NCBI GenBank assembly: GCA_026706385.1
Contig: JAPOYV010000126.1
Coordinates: forward strand, 1-51,021
Length of the DNA stretch: 51,021 nucleotides
Reading direction: 5' to 3'
From: Gammaproteobacteria bacterium
GTDB taxonomy: Bacteria; Pseudomonadota; Gammaproteobacteria; Pseudomonadales; Azotimanducaceae
Both the position numbers and the translations under genes were made by a program. Each line of letters begins with the position of its first letter. Positions within the stretch are counted from its first letter, which is position 1. Of the stretch, positions 8,209 to 16,863 are shown piece after piece. The notes beneath the pieces were generated by a model. It was not told the origin of the DNA. It was given only the letters and a program-made list of their open reading frames with translations, and did no database searches.

Positions 8209-10059
8209 TTATGGCGTAGCGCTTTCACGACCCGCAATGCGCTGCGCCTTGCTCTCGTCCCACCACCAAGCGTCCGGAAAGCCCGTGCGGAACGGCGGAT
8301 CTTCTTCCGGCCTGCCGAACTTGTCCCAGTAGACGACCCGCGGACCCGAGATGCCGACCAGCGGGATGTAGTAGTAGTTCCACAGCAGCACGCGATCCAG
8401 CGCACGCGCCGCCGCGATCAGTTCGTCCATCGAGCGCGCACCGAGGGTCTTCTCGAGCATCTTGTCGACGGCGGGATGGTCGATCCCGGCCCAGTTCGTC
8501 AGCGCCGACGATGCTGACGAGGAATGCACGCGACCCCGCAAGCCGGACTCGGGCGTGATGCCAGCGCCGAAGTTGCCGAAAACCACGTCGAACTCCCCTT
8601 CGGTCAGGATATTCACGAACTGGGCGGTCTCGACCATTCGAATGGTCGAGCGTATGCCGAGGCGCGCCAGGTGGTTGACGTAAGGCAGCAGCGTGCGGCG
8701 CTCATTCGCCGTCCGGATCACGAAGCGCAAGGAGAATGGCCGGCCGCTTTCGTCGCGCAGTTCGCCCTCGTGCGTGCGCCAACCCGCCTCGCCGAAGAGG
8801 TTCGAGGCGTCGATCAAGGCTCCTCGGTTGTCACCGAAGCCGCTCGATCGCGGCAACTCGAACGCCTCGGTGAAGAGCGCCGCCGGCAGCGACCCGCGGA
8901 ACGGCTCCAGGAGGCGATGCTCCGCCGCCGAGGGCGGACCCCGCGCCGCAAGATAGGAGCCGGGAAAGTAACTCATGGGCCTGTCGTAGAGGCCGTGATT
9001 CAACGCGCGGTTGCCCCACTCGTAGTCGAATGCCATGGAGAGCGCTTGCCGAACACGCCGGTCGGCGAGCTTCTCCTGGCGGGTATTGAACGCGATGCCA
9101 CTGCGAAAGCCTACGTACGACATGTAGTTGTGACGGCGCATGACCAGCCACCCCTTGTCCTTGGCCGGAATGTCGTAGCCGGTCGCCCAGTAGCGCGGCT
9201 CGGCTTCGACGCGGTAGTCCACGAGGCCCTTGCGCAACGCTTCGCGCTCGACGGTGGCATCGTGGTACACCTCGTAGCGGACAGCGTCGAAGTTGTGCCG
9301 GCCGCGGTGGATTCCGAGGTGTCGCCCCCAGTAGTCGGGTACCCGCTCGTAGCGGATGTAGCGGCCGGGCTGGAAGTCGGCGATCCGGTACGGGCCACTA
9401 CCGAGCGGCGGTTCCAGGGTTGTTTGCGTCAGGTCCCGATCGCGCCAATAGTGCTCGGGGACGATGGGCCACTTGCCCATGACCATCACGTTGTTGGGGC
9501 CTAAGCCGCTCACATCGCGGAAGCGGAAGCGGATCTCGCGCTCGCCAAGGATCTCGATCGTGTCGATGAACCCGAAGGCCTGCTTGACGCCGCCCATGCC
9601 GTGCTCGGCGATCCAATCGAAGGTGAACTTGACGTCCCGGGCCGTGACGGGCACGCCGTCGTGCCAACGCGCTTCCGGACGTAGGCGGAAGACCGTCCAA
9701 CTGTAGTCCTCGGCGAGCGCGACGCTTTCCACGAGGTTGCCGTAGAAGCTGCCCGGTTCGTCGTCGGACGGCCAGAACAACGGGTCGTAGACCATCGCCA
9801 GTTCGATCACGTGCAGCCCGGGCGGGTTGATCCCCTTGCCGATGTTCGGCGTGAAGCTGTTGAACTTACTAGCCGTGGCGAGCACCAGCGTGCCGCCCTT
9901 GGGGGCGTCGGGGTTCACGTAGTCGAAGTGCGCGAAGCCTTGGCGGTACTTCAACGCCGCGAAGTTCGACACGCCGTGGCGGAACTGCGGCTCGGCGTAC
10001 CCACACGCCGCGATCAGGAGCGCCCCCGCAAAGGCAATCAACGCGGGCACTGCGCCCAA
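8209..10059 (-). CDS. Family 5 extracellular solute-binding protein, YejA-like
   Basis: 616 residues, typical of peptide/nickel/opine binding proteins (SBP_bac_5). The N-terminus ends in a lipobox-like LIAACG, followed by the mature motifs YVNPDAPKGGTLVLATASKF, DGVPVTARDVKFTFDWI and LADRRVRQALSMAFDYEW. The NPDAPKGG block resembles YejA, the periplasmic component of a microcin C/oligopeptide importer. The first available start is TTG at 10059, with GTG at 10050 as alternative. No matching dipeptide-type permease or ATPase genes lie in the window, so it is an orphan binding protein inside a run that encodes a ribose-type importer. It begins 21 bases after the PhyH gene and ends at the ADP-ribosylglycohydrolase-like gene. 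Confidence 0.85.
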   Translation of the reverse strand: MGAVPALIAFAGALLIAACGYAEPQFRHGVSNFAALKYRQGFAHFDYVNPDAPKGGTLVLATASKFNSFTPNIGKGINPPGLHVIELAMVYDPLFWPSDDEPGSFYGNLVESVALAEDYSWTVFRLRPEARWHDGVPVTARDVKFTFDWIAEHGMGGVKQAFGFIDTIEILGEREIRFRFRDVSGLGPNNVMVMGKWPIVPEHYWRDRDLTQTTLEPPLGSGPYRIADFQPGRYIRYERVPDYWGRHLGIHRGRHNFDAVRYEVYHDATVEREALRKGLVDYRVEAEPRYWATGYDIPAKDKGWLVMRRHNYMSYVGFRSGIAFNTRQEKLADRRVRQALSMAFDYEWGNRALNHGLYDRPMSYFPGSYLAARGPPSAAEHRLLEPFRGSLPAALFTEAFELPRSSGFGDNRGALIDASNLFGEAGWRTHEGELRDESGRPFSLRFVIRTANERRTLLPYVNHLARLGIRSTIRMVETAQFVNILTEGEFDVVFGNFGAGITPESGLRGRVHSSSASSALTNWAGIDHPAVDKMLEKTLGARSMDELIAAARALDRVLLWNYYYIPLVGISGPRVVYWDKFGRPEEDPPFRTGFPDAWWWDESKAQRIAGRESATP

Positions 10060-10080
10060 GGACTTATGCGCGCCGCAGCC

Positions 10081-10962
10081 CTATAGCTTCGCGGCGGCAG
10101 CGGCGTACATGAACTTCTTCATGTCCACATCGTTCTTCGGCGTCGCGGTGTGGAAGAAGAGCTCCGCACCCAGAAGCTGCCGCATACCCTCCGGCGCGCT
10201 CGCCATGTAGGCCTCGTCCTTCAAAAGGTATGTGAAGTCGTCGATGGGCTGCGTGTAGAGACGCTGATAGGTGGCGTGCAGCACTGTGCGTGTGCCGGGA
10301 ATCCTGCGTGGCAAGGAACCGTGCCAGACCGCGCCGTCCCAGACGGCGACGTCGCCCTTCTGTGTCTCGATGGCCACGGGCTCGGCGGTCTCGAGGTCCT
10401 TCGCCGTGGGCGGCCGGCGCAATCGGTGCGAGCCGGGCACGACGCAGGTCGCGCCGCCGGCATGGGTCATCCCCTCGCAGGCGAAACAGAAGGTCATCAC
10501 CAGGTTGTGTTCGGGGAACGGCACCGGCATCCAGTTCTGGTCCGCGTGCAGGCCCAAGGCGCCGTCGCCCTCGCCTGTGAACTGGTGCTTGATGCTGCCG
10601 ACGAAGCGGCCGCCGCGCATCGCCTTTCCGCAACTGAACTCCGCGATCGCCATCACCTTCGGCAAGGTCGCAATGCGGTCCACCGCGGGGTGCCGACCCA
10701 GTAGGAGCGGCGCCGAGCCCACGATGCCCGTGGCGCTCGCATCCTCGGTGGGCGTGGACAGCGTATGAATGGCCTCGCGCAGGTCATCCCAAAGCGCCGG
10801 CGGCCCGGCTTGCCGGATCACGCCGTAGCCGTGCTCTCGGAGGCTGGCGATGACGTCCCAGAGCTCGAATTCGTCGATGCGCGGGCGCAATTCGTCCGAC
10901 ACTTCGAACGGTCCGACCGGCTTCGCTTCCTCCGGTCGCTCAAGAGTCTCGGCTTCGGCCAT
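10081..10962 (-). CDS. Phytanoyl-CoA dioxygenase (PhyH) family protein 1
   Basis: 293 residues. Fe(II)/2-oxoglutarate oxygenases of the PhyH family have an HxD...H iron triad, here most likely His139, Asp141 (LHADQNW) and His214 (VWHG), with Arg225 placed to bind 2-oxoglutarate. The ATG at 10962 has a GAGGGG ribosome-binding site. It should hydroxylate a small organic molecule in the cytoplasm; the family ranges from phytanoyl-CoA to phosphonates and ectoine. It is clearly paralogous to the gene at 14990-15922. The shared blocks LYTQPIDD, TYLLKDE and YMASAPE indicate a fairly recent duplication. It is the second gene of the seven-gene minus-strand run. Confidence 0.88.
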   Translation of the reverse strand: MAEAETLERPEEAKPVGPFEVSDELRPRIDEFELWDVIASLREHGYGVIRQAGPPALWDDLREAIHTLSTPTEDASATGIVGSAPLLLGRHPAVDRIATLPKVMAIAEFSCGKAMRGGRFVGSIKHQFTGEGDGALGLHADQNWMPVPFPEHNLVMTFCFACEGMTHAGGATCVVPGSHRLRRPPTAKDLETAEPVAIETQKGDVAVWDGAVWHGSLPRRIPGTRTVLHATYQRLYTQPIDDFTYLLKDEAYMASAPEGMRQLLGAELFFHTATPKNDVDMKKFMYAAAAAKL

Positions 10963-11039
10963 CGTGGTATCCCCTCACGGTGAGCTTGAGGATACTAGCA
11001 CCCCGTTTGGTGTGCGGCCGTGGACGCCCGCACCAGCAC

Positions 11040-11453
11040 CTAGGCCGTGATGAGCGCCATCTTGTTGTGCAACTCGACCAGCCACGCCGGAAAGATGCTC
11101 GTATCGCCCTGGACGTCCGGGGGTGGCCGGGAGGACAGTTCGGCGACGATCTCCGGCGTATAGACCGTGCGCGCCCCTGGCAGCGCGGTCTCGTAGTCCG
11201 CACGGATCTTGACATCCGTGTCGTCCACTTCGCCGGTGCCGACCGTGACGCTCCTGCCGTTGATGAAGAAGTACCAGGCGGCCGTGCCCGATGGTGCGAC
11301 CTTCGCCGGCACGTCCGTGAAGACCTCGCATACGCTGAGCCTGGTGTCGTCGTCGCAATGCTCGGCCACGAGTTCCTCGAGAACGCCCCGGGCCGCGTCG
11401 ACCCACGCCGCGCCTGCAAAGTCAACCTTGGCGGTCTCCGCTTGTTCGCTCAT
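11040..11453 (-). CDS. Small SCP2-like protein of unknown function
   Basis: About 137 residues from the ATG at 11453, preceded by AAAGGGA; the upstream ATG at 11477 lacks a ribosome-binding site. No signal peptide or membrane segment is seen. The middle part (AWYFFINGRSVTVGTGEVDD followed by TDVKIRADYETALPG) resembles the beta-sheet core of sterol-carrier-protein-2-like domains, which bind hydrophobic ligands. This is a weak family guess. The gene leads the seven-gene run and faces the TonB receptor gene. Its first eight codons (MSEQAETA) are identical in DNA to those of the PhyH gene at 14990. Confidence 0.6.
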   Translation of the reverse strand: MSEQAETAKVDFAGAAWVDAARGVLEELVAEHCDDDTRLSVCEVFTDVPAKVAPSGTAAWYFFINGRSVTVGTGEVDDTDVKIRADYETALPGARTVYTPEIVAELSSRPPPDVQGDTSIFPAWLVELHNKMALITA

Positions 11454-11486
11454 TTCGTTCCCTTTGATTGCAGCCATTTGATTCTA

Positions 11487-11500
11487 ACGGGGATTCCCGT
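11487..11500. promoter_or_regulatory. Short palindrome in the TonB/SCP2-like divergent region
   Basis: ACGGG-GATT-CCCGT forms a 14-bp inverted repeat between the starts at 11453 and 11608. Its position between two divergent transcription units makes it a possible regulator site, but five-base arms are short enough to arise by chance in this GC-rich DNA. Confidence 0.22.
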
Positions 11501-11607
11501 GCGCCCCGCAAGGCCGTGGCGGACGCGGGCTTCCTCGGCGCGAGCCTTCGGAAACCGCGTCAATTGTGTCAAGATGTGTCCAGTTCGTTAAAGGCTAGGG
11601 ACTTAGC

Positions 11608-14016
11608 ATGAACCCATTCAGCGACGTGCGCATTGTGCGCAGTTCCCTCGTCGTTCCGGCCCTTCTTCTCGTCCTTCCGACGTCCTTCGCCCGGGCCCAG
11701 TCGATGGCCGAGGACGCAGAGCCGATGATCGAGGAAGTGATCGTGACCGCCACATACCGCGAAACCGACCTGATGGACACGGCACAGTCCATCAGTGCTG
11801 TCACCGACAGCCTGGTAGAGGATCTGGGCGGTCAAAGCATGGGCGACATCTTCACCATGGTGCCGGGCTTAAGCATGCAGGGGGGCTACAACGGCGAAAA
11901 CCGCTACACCGTTCGCGGCGTGACGTCGCAGACCGGCAGCACCGGCTACTTCCTGACCGGCGCCACCATCGGCGTCTACCTGGACGGCACGCCGGTCACG
12001 GCGGCGCTCGGCCCGGACAACCAGGTCAGCGGCACGCTGTTCGACATCGAGCGCGTCGAGGTCCTCAAAGGGCCCCAGGGGACGCTATTCGGGGAAGGCT
12101 CCCAAGGCGGGACGATCCGCTACCTTTACAAGCAGCCGGACCCCACCGAGTTCGACGCGGCCGTCAACGCGAGCTACTCGAACATGGGCTATTCCAGTAA
12201 GAACTCCAGGCGCATCGACGGCATGGTCAACATTCCGTTCGGCGACGGCTTCGCGCTGCGCCTCACCGGGTGGGAGGCCGAGACGGCGGGCTACATCGAT
12301 GAACTCGGGACCGACGGCGTGCTGGCCGCGGAGGACACCAACTCGGCGGGCCGCGAAGGCTTCCGCGCGGCTCTGCGCTACGAGGCCGATCGATTCTCGA
12401 TCGCGGGCACGGTATACAGCAGCACGCAGGAGACCGACGGCACCCTGAGGACGGTGCGCGCATACGAGGCCCCCCCCACGCCCAGTGTGGAAGGCTACGC
12501 AAACATCTCCACGGACGAGATCGACATCTACAGCCTCGTCGTGGAAGTCGATTTCGACTGGGCGAACTTCCAGTCGATGACGTCCTTCACGGACCGGAAG
12601 ATCCCGTCGGTCATCAACGTGGAATACACGGGCTTCTGGGGATTGGACTTCGTCTACGGCGGATCGACGTTGGCCGCAGACCACCCGGGCTGCACGCCCG
12701 CATTCTCCTTCGGGTTCTGTCCAGGGTGGCCTGGATTCTTCAATCTTGCCGTGCCGGGATCCGTCATCCCGGACGGCAGGAACATCGCGGCATTCGTGGC
12801 CCTGGGCAACAACTACAGCGAACGCATGGTTCAAGAGTTCCGCCTGGTCTCGCCCGGCGATCAGCGGCTGCGCTGGACGGCCGGTGCGTTCTGGAAGGAC
12901 AGCGAGGATCACAGCCAGAACCAGCAGATCAGCTTGTACAACCCAGGACGCGAGGGCTTCGGCACATTCTTCGACCCGCTGCTGATGGTTCCCGCCAACA
13001 CCCACACCGACTTGCTCGAAGAGTACGCGGCGTTCGGCGAGGTCAGCTACGACCTCACCGACCAACTCGAGGTCACGGCGGGCTTAAGGGTCTCCGACCT
13101 CCAGCAGTACTTCTCGAACACGGACTCGGGCACCGACGACACTCCCGTGTCGCCGAAGTTCGTGGTGTCGTGGCGGCCGCTGGATGAGATGCTGCTGTAT
13201 TTCAACTACGCCACCGGGTTCCGGCCGGGCAACGTCAACAACCACATGGAGTTCAACGTCCGCCAGCTCGGAATCCAGATCGAGCAGGCGATGGCGGCCG
13301 GGAACACGGAGGGAGTGCCCCTGCTGCGCCAGGGCCAGGAACTCTCCCGAGCGCACCGATTCTTCGATGGCGACCATGTGTCCAGCTTTGAGGTCGGTTT
13401 CAAGAGCACGCTTCTGGACGGTCGAATGGCCGTGCTTGCCTCGGCCTACTATGTCGACTGGGCCGAGATGATCCTGGTCGAGGACGTCCCTGCGCTTCGC
13501 GCACTGACTCCCGGAACGAGCGTCTACAACACGAACAGCGGCGGCGCCGAAATCCAGGGCTTCGAGATGGAACTGACCGCATTCGTGACCGAGCGCTTGG
13601 CGGTTCGCCTCGCCGGTGACGTCGTGGATACGGAAGTGACGAAGGGGCCGGCGCAGTCTACGGACAGTCCCGAAGGCGCCGAGCTGCTCTACGCGCCGGA
13701 CAAGAGCGGCTCGTTGGCCGTGGACTACACCATTCCACTGAATGACGGCTGGAACATGGTGCTCCACGCCGACCGAGCGTACGTGGCCGAGCAGTTCGCC
13801 AATACCGAGAACACGCTCGTCATTCCGAGCTACCAGAAGTCGAACGCTCGAGTCACCCTGCGCAGTGCCGACGACAAGTGGCGCATCGCCGCTTACGCGA
13901 CCAACCTCAGCAACAACGCGATCCTGAGCGGTCGATCCCAGCAGCCGATCTTCTACTGGTACCCGCCACGCCAGGTGGGCATCGAGGTGGGCTACAACGG
14001 CAACTTCCGCGACTGA
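11608..14016 (+). CDS. TonB-dependent outer-membrane receptor 1
   Basis: 802 residues. A signal peptide ends near SFARAQ and is followed by the TonB box-like IEEVIVTATYRE. The plug domain follows (VPGLSMQGGYNGENRYTVRG, FDIERVEVLKGPQGTLFGEG) and then a long beta-barrel. It imports a scarce nutrient across the outer membrane using TonB/ExbBD energy. The C-terminus (GYNGNFRD) lacks the usual terminal aromatic residue. It is followed 15 bases later by a PhyH gene with a strong ribosome-binding site, so both are likely co-transcribed. Receptor, oxygenases and the divergent ABC importer together suggest one uptake-and-catabolism locus. The ligand is unknown. Confidence 0.9.
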   Translation: MNPFSDVRIVRSSLVVPALLLVLPTSFARAQSMAEDAEPMIEEVIVTATYRETDLMDTAQSISAVTDSLVEDLGGQSMGDIFTMVPGLSMQGGYNGENRYTVRGVTSQTGSTGYFLTGATIGVYLDGTPVTAALGPDNQVSGTLFDIERVEVLKGPQGTLFGEGSQGGTIRYLYKQPDPTEFDAAVNASYSNMGYSSKNSRRIDGMVNIPFGDGFALRLTGWEAETAGYIDELGTDGVLAAEDTNSAGREGFRAALRYEADRFSIAGTVYSSTQETDGTLRTVRAYEAPPTPSVEGYANISTDEIDIYSLVVEVDFDWANFQSMTSFTDRKIPSVINVEYTGFWGLDFVYGGSTLAADHPGCTPAFSFGFCPGWPGFFNLAVPGSVIPDGRNIAAFVALGNNYSERMVQEFRLVSPGDQRLRWTAGAFWKDSEDHSQNQQISLYNPGREGFGTFFDPLLMVPANTHTDLLEEYAAFGEVSYDLTDQLEVTAGLRVSDLQQYFSNTDSGTDDTPVSPKFVVSWRPLDEMLLYFNYATGFRPGNVNNHMEFNVRQLGIQIEQAMAAGNTEGVPLLRQGQELSRAHRFFDGDHVSSFEVGFKSTLLDGRMAVLASAYYVDWAEMILVEDVPALRALTPGTSVYNTNSGGAEIQGFEMELTAFVTERLAVRLAGDVVDTEVTKGPAQSTDSPEGAELLYAPDKSGSLAVDYTIPLNDGWNMVLHADRAYVAEQFANTENTLVIPSYQKSNARVTLRSADDKWRIAAYATNLSNNAILSGRSQQPIFYWYPPRQVGIEVGYNGNFRD

Positions 14017-14031
14017 TCCGAGGAGGATCCC

Positions 14032-14946
14032 ATGGAAGCAGCCACTGCCAACGTGAAGCGCCTAGACGAACTCGCGCGACTCAAGATCGAGCGCAATGCG
14101 CTGGAGCTGGAGGCGAACGGCTACACCGTGGTCGAGGATGCCCTCGATCCGGATCTCACCGCGCGCGGCCTCGAAGCCGCCTTGACGAGCATCGACGAGC
14201 GCACGGGCAAACGCCCGAAGATCGAGTCGGACGCGGGCTACGGCGGCTACTGGGTGTGGCGATACATGCTCCTGAAGGATCCGGCCTTCGAAGAGATCGT
14301 GATGGCGGAGAAGGTGCTGGCGCTGGTCGACTACCTCGTCGGCGATGACTGCATCCTCAGCACGCTGACCTGCCACATCCGGGGCGAGGGCCGCAGCAAG
14401 GACTTACCAACCGGCTACCTGCCGTTGCACGGCGACGATCCGCATCCACACGCGGGGTTCAACAACTCCGTCACCGTGAACATCTGCCTGACCGACGTGA
14501 CCGAGGAGTCCGGATGCCTGGCGTTCGTCCCCGGCAGCCACAAATTGGCGCGGCAGCCGGCCCCGAAGGAGCGCGTGCTTGCCGGGGACGGTGCCAACGA
14601 CGAGGCCGTGCCGCTCGTCGCGCCGGCCGGTTCGGCGATCATCTGGCCCTCCCACACTTGGCATGGCTCCTGGGAGTCGCCGTCACCGGGGTTGCGCGTC
14701 ACCTTGGCGGTGCTCTATGCGCGACCCCATCTTCAGCCCTACGAGCTCTACCGGGAGACCGTGCCGGACGAAGTGCTCGAGCGGAACTCGCCGCGCTTCG
14801 CGACGCTCATGGGCATGGACACGATGAGCGGCTGGAACGACAACCAGGACGACTGGCACAAGAAATGGCGCGACCGGGACCGGTCCCGGTATGCACCGCG
14901 GGTCGTGGCGGCGAGCGCGGCGGGTTCGCAGAGCGTCGAGCACTGA
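14032..14946 (+). CDS. Phytanoyl-CoA dioxygenase (PhyH) family protein 2
   Basis: 304 residues, starting at an ATG preceded by AGGAGG. The iron ligands are most likely His133 and Asp135 (LHGDD) and His211 (TWHGSW), with Arg222 for 2-oxoglutarate. The fold start (ERNALELEANGYTVVEDAL) is typical of the family. It lies between the TonB receptor gene and a second PhyH gene, 15 and 43 bases away, and probably belongs to one transcript. It is more like the frameshifted gene at 19944-20853 than like the two paralogs containing LYTQPIDD. The substrate is unknown. Confidence 0.88.
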   Translation: MEAATANVKRLDELARLKIERNALELEANGYTVVEDALDPDLTARGLEAALTSIDERTGKRPKIESDAGYGGYWVWRYMLLKDPAFEEIVMAEKVLALVDYLVGDDCILSTLTCHIRGEGRSKDLPTGYLPLHGDDPHPHAGFNNSVTVNICLTDVTEESGCLAFVPGSHKLARQPAPKERVLAGDGANDEAVPLVAPAGSAIIWPSHTWHGSWESPSPGLRVTLAVLYARPHLQPYELYRETVPDEVLERNSPRFATLMGMDTMSGWNDNQDDWHKKWRDRDRSRYAPRVVAASAAGSQSVEH

Positions 14947-14989
14947 TCCACGTGATGTATATTCCACCGAGTTCCTAGGGAGGGTCGCC

Positions 14990-15922
14990 ATGAGCGAACA
15001 AGCGGAGACCGCCGTGGAAGAAAACCCGAGAATGGCCTTGCTGGGCGAACGGGCCAAGGTACTCCAGCCGCTTATGAACAGCGTGCAGAAGAGCAACGGC
15101 CTGCTCGGGCCCTACGACGTCGCGGACCACCTGCAAGCCAGGATCGACGAGCTCGATCTCGCCGATTCCATCGCGCACTTCCGCGAGCACGGCTACGCGG
15201 CGATCCCCGACGTCGCTCCGCCCGAGGAGATGGACGAGCTACGCGAGGCGATTCACAGCCTGTCCGGCGAGATTGTCGTCGGCACGCCCACCCGCGGCGC
15301 GTCGTATCTGCTCGGCCGCCATCCCGCCATCGACCGGATCGCGACCAATCCCAAGATACTCGCCTTCGCGGAGGTCAGCGTTGGCAACGGGCTGCGCGCT
15401 AGCCAGTTCGCGGCGTCCATCATGGGCAAGGTTGAAAAGCCCTTTGCCGGCGGCATACACGCTGACCAGAACTGGCTGCCGGCACCGTTCCCGGAACACA
15501 ACTGCGTCATCACCTTCTGCATCCCCTGCGACGGCATGACGGACGAAGAAGGTGCAACGCGCGTCGTCCCGGGGTCGCACCTCAAGCGCCGGCACCCGAC
15601 GCCCGACGAGGCCAAGTCGGAGACGGTCCCCATCGAGGTCGAGAAAGGCGGCGTCGCCGTCTGGGACGGATCCGTCTGGCACGGCACCGGTTGGCGACGC
15701 GTCGACGGCGTGCGCACCGTGCTCCACGCCACCTATCAGCGGCTCTACACCCAGCCCATCGACGACTACACCTACCTGTTGAAGGATGAGGACTACATGG
15801 CATCCGCGCCCGAAGCCATGCGCGGACTGCTCGGCGAGCGGCTGTTCTTCGGCACCGCCCACGCCGGCAGCATGGTCGACATGGGCAAGTTCACGGAAGC
15901 AACGATCCGTTCCAAGCTGTAG
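14990..15922 (+). CDS. Phytanoyl-CoA dioxygenase (PhyH) family protein 3
   Basis: 310 residues from the ATG at 14990, chosen because AGGGAGGG lies five bases upstream. The longer open frame would run back into the previous gene. The likely iron triad is His157, Asp159 (IHADQNW) and His231 (VWHG), with Arg242 for 2-oxoglutarate. It is a close paralog of the divergent-strand gene at 10081-10962, with about 30 extra N-terminal residues. Its first 24 bases are identical to those of the SCP2-like gene at 11453. It should be a cytoplasmic Fe(II)/2-oxoglutarate hydroxylase in the same pathway as its neighbours. Confidence 0.88.
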   Translation: MSEQAETAVEENPRMALLGERAKVLQPLMNSVQKSNGLLGPYDVADHLQARIDELDLADSIAHFREHGYAAIPDVAPPEEMDELREAIHSLSGEIVVGTPTRGASYLLGRHPAIDRIATNPKILAFAEVSVGNGLRASQFAASIMGKVEKPFAGGIHADQNWLPAPFPEHNCVITFCIPCDGMTDEEGATRVVPGSHLKRRHPTPDEAKSETVPIEVEKGGVAVWDGSVWHGTGWRRVDGVRTVLHATYQRLYTQPIDDYTYLLKDEDYMASAPEAMRGLLGERLFFGTAHAGSMVDMGKFTEATIRSKL

Positions 15923-16078
15923 AGGCCGACCGGTCGTTCGCTCCAACCACCCGTCACTGCGAGTCCTGGTCGAGGTTCAGCATCCGGCCGGGCCTTCAAC
16001 GCCCCAGTGTCCGGAATCCGACAGACCCAGTCGGGCTCGACCAGTCGTGTAACCAGTTCGAATCGAGAGGAAGGCAGC

Positions 16079-16750
16079 ATGGATGTGTTCGAAGCGATGA
16101 TGACGCAGAAGAGCATTCGCCGTTACAGCGACGAGCCCGTGTCCGACGACGAGATTCGGCAATGTCTGAAGGCGGCGGTGCAGGCGCCGAACGGCGGCAA
16201 CAGCCAGCCGTGGCAGTGGCTGGTGGTGCGCGACGCCGACAAGAAACGCCAAATCGGCGAGTGCTATCGCAGGGCGTTCCACGAGCGCTATTGGCCGGCC
16301 ATCACCCGACTGTCGGCCAACGCCGCCCGCGATGTGTCCGACGAGGCGCGCAAGGCGGGAGAACGCACTGCGGCCTCCGCAATCCACCTCGCCGATCACC
16401 TCGGCGAGGCCCAGGCACTGGTCATGCTGATCGGCACCCGTGCCGAGCGCGACTGGGAGCTTCACGACGACCAAGGCCTGATCGACATCGGTCGAACCTA
16501 CTACACGTCGCTCATTCCCGCGCTGCAGAACTTCATGCTCGCCGCCCGTGGGCTCGGCATCGGCACCTGCCTGACCACCCTTTTCCGCGTACACCAGCCT
16601 GAGATACGCGAGATCTGCGGTATCCCGGACGACCGTGAGATTGAGGCGCTGGTACCCATGGGGCGACCGCGAGGCCATTTCGGGGTCGCGCCCCGCATCC
16701 CGGCGGCGCAACGTACCTCCTGGGACACCTGGGGCGAGCACCGCGACTGA
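16079..16750 (+). CDS. Nitroreductase-family FMN oxidoreductase
   Basis: 223 residues from the ATG at 16079, which has AGAGGAAGG upstream; a longer in-frame start at 16007 lacks such a site. The N-terminus MDVFEAMMTQKSIRRYSDEP and the block APNGGNSQPWQWLVV are typical FMN-contacting parts of the nitroreductase fold, and GLGIGTCLTT marks the C-terminal half. Family members are dimeric NAD(P)H-dependent reductases of nitro compounds, quinones, enones or iodotyrosines. Set among PhyH oxygenases it probably takes a redox step on the same substrate. The actual reaction is not predictable. Confidence 0.85.
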   Translation: MDVFEAMMTQKSIRRYSDEPVSDDEIRQCLKAAVQAPNGGNSQPWQWLVVRDADKKRQIGECYRRAFHERYWPAITRLSANAARDVSDEARKAGERTAASAIHLADHLGEAQALVMLIGTRAERDWELHDDQGLIDIGRTYYTSLIPALQNFMLAARGLGIGTCLTTLFRVHQPEIREICGIPDDREIEALVPMGRPRGHFGVAPRIPAAQRTSWDTWGEHRD

Positions 16751-16796
16751 GCCCGCAACTGGTCTGTCCGCACCCACATACACCCTAGGGGTCCAT

Positions 16797-16821
16797 GTGC
16801 AGACGCGCGCGAGCGCTGCAC
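16797..16821. promoter_or_regulatory. Inverted repeat upstream of PhyH gene 4
   Basis: GTGCAG at 16797-16802 and CTGCAC at 16816-16821 form a six-base inverted repeat with a 13-base spacer. It lies about 40 bases before the ATG at 16864, inside a 113-base gap that also carries the AAGGAGGTG ribosome-binding site. It could be an operator or part of a leader hairpin. The evidence is weak. Confidence 0.2.
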
Positions 16822-16863
16822 TTGGGCTACATTTGCTCAAACAGTCCGAAGGAGGTGCTTCGA

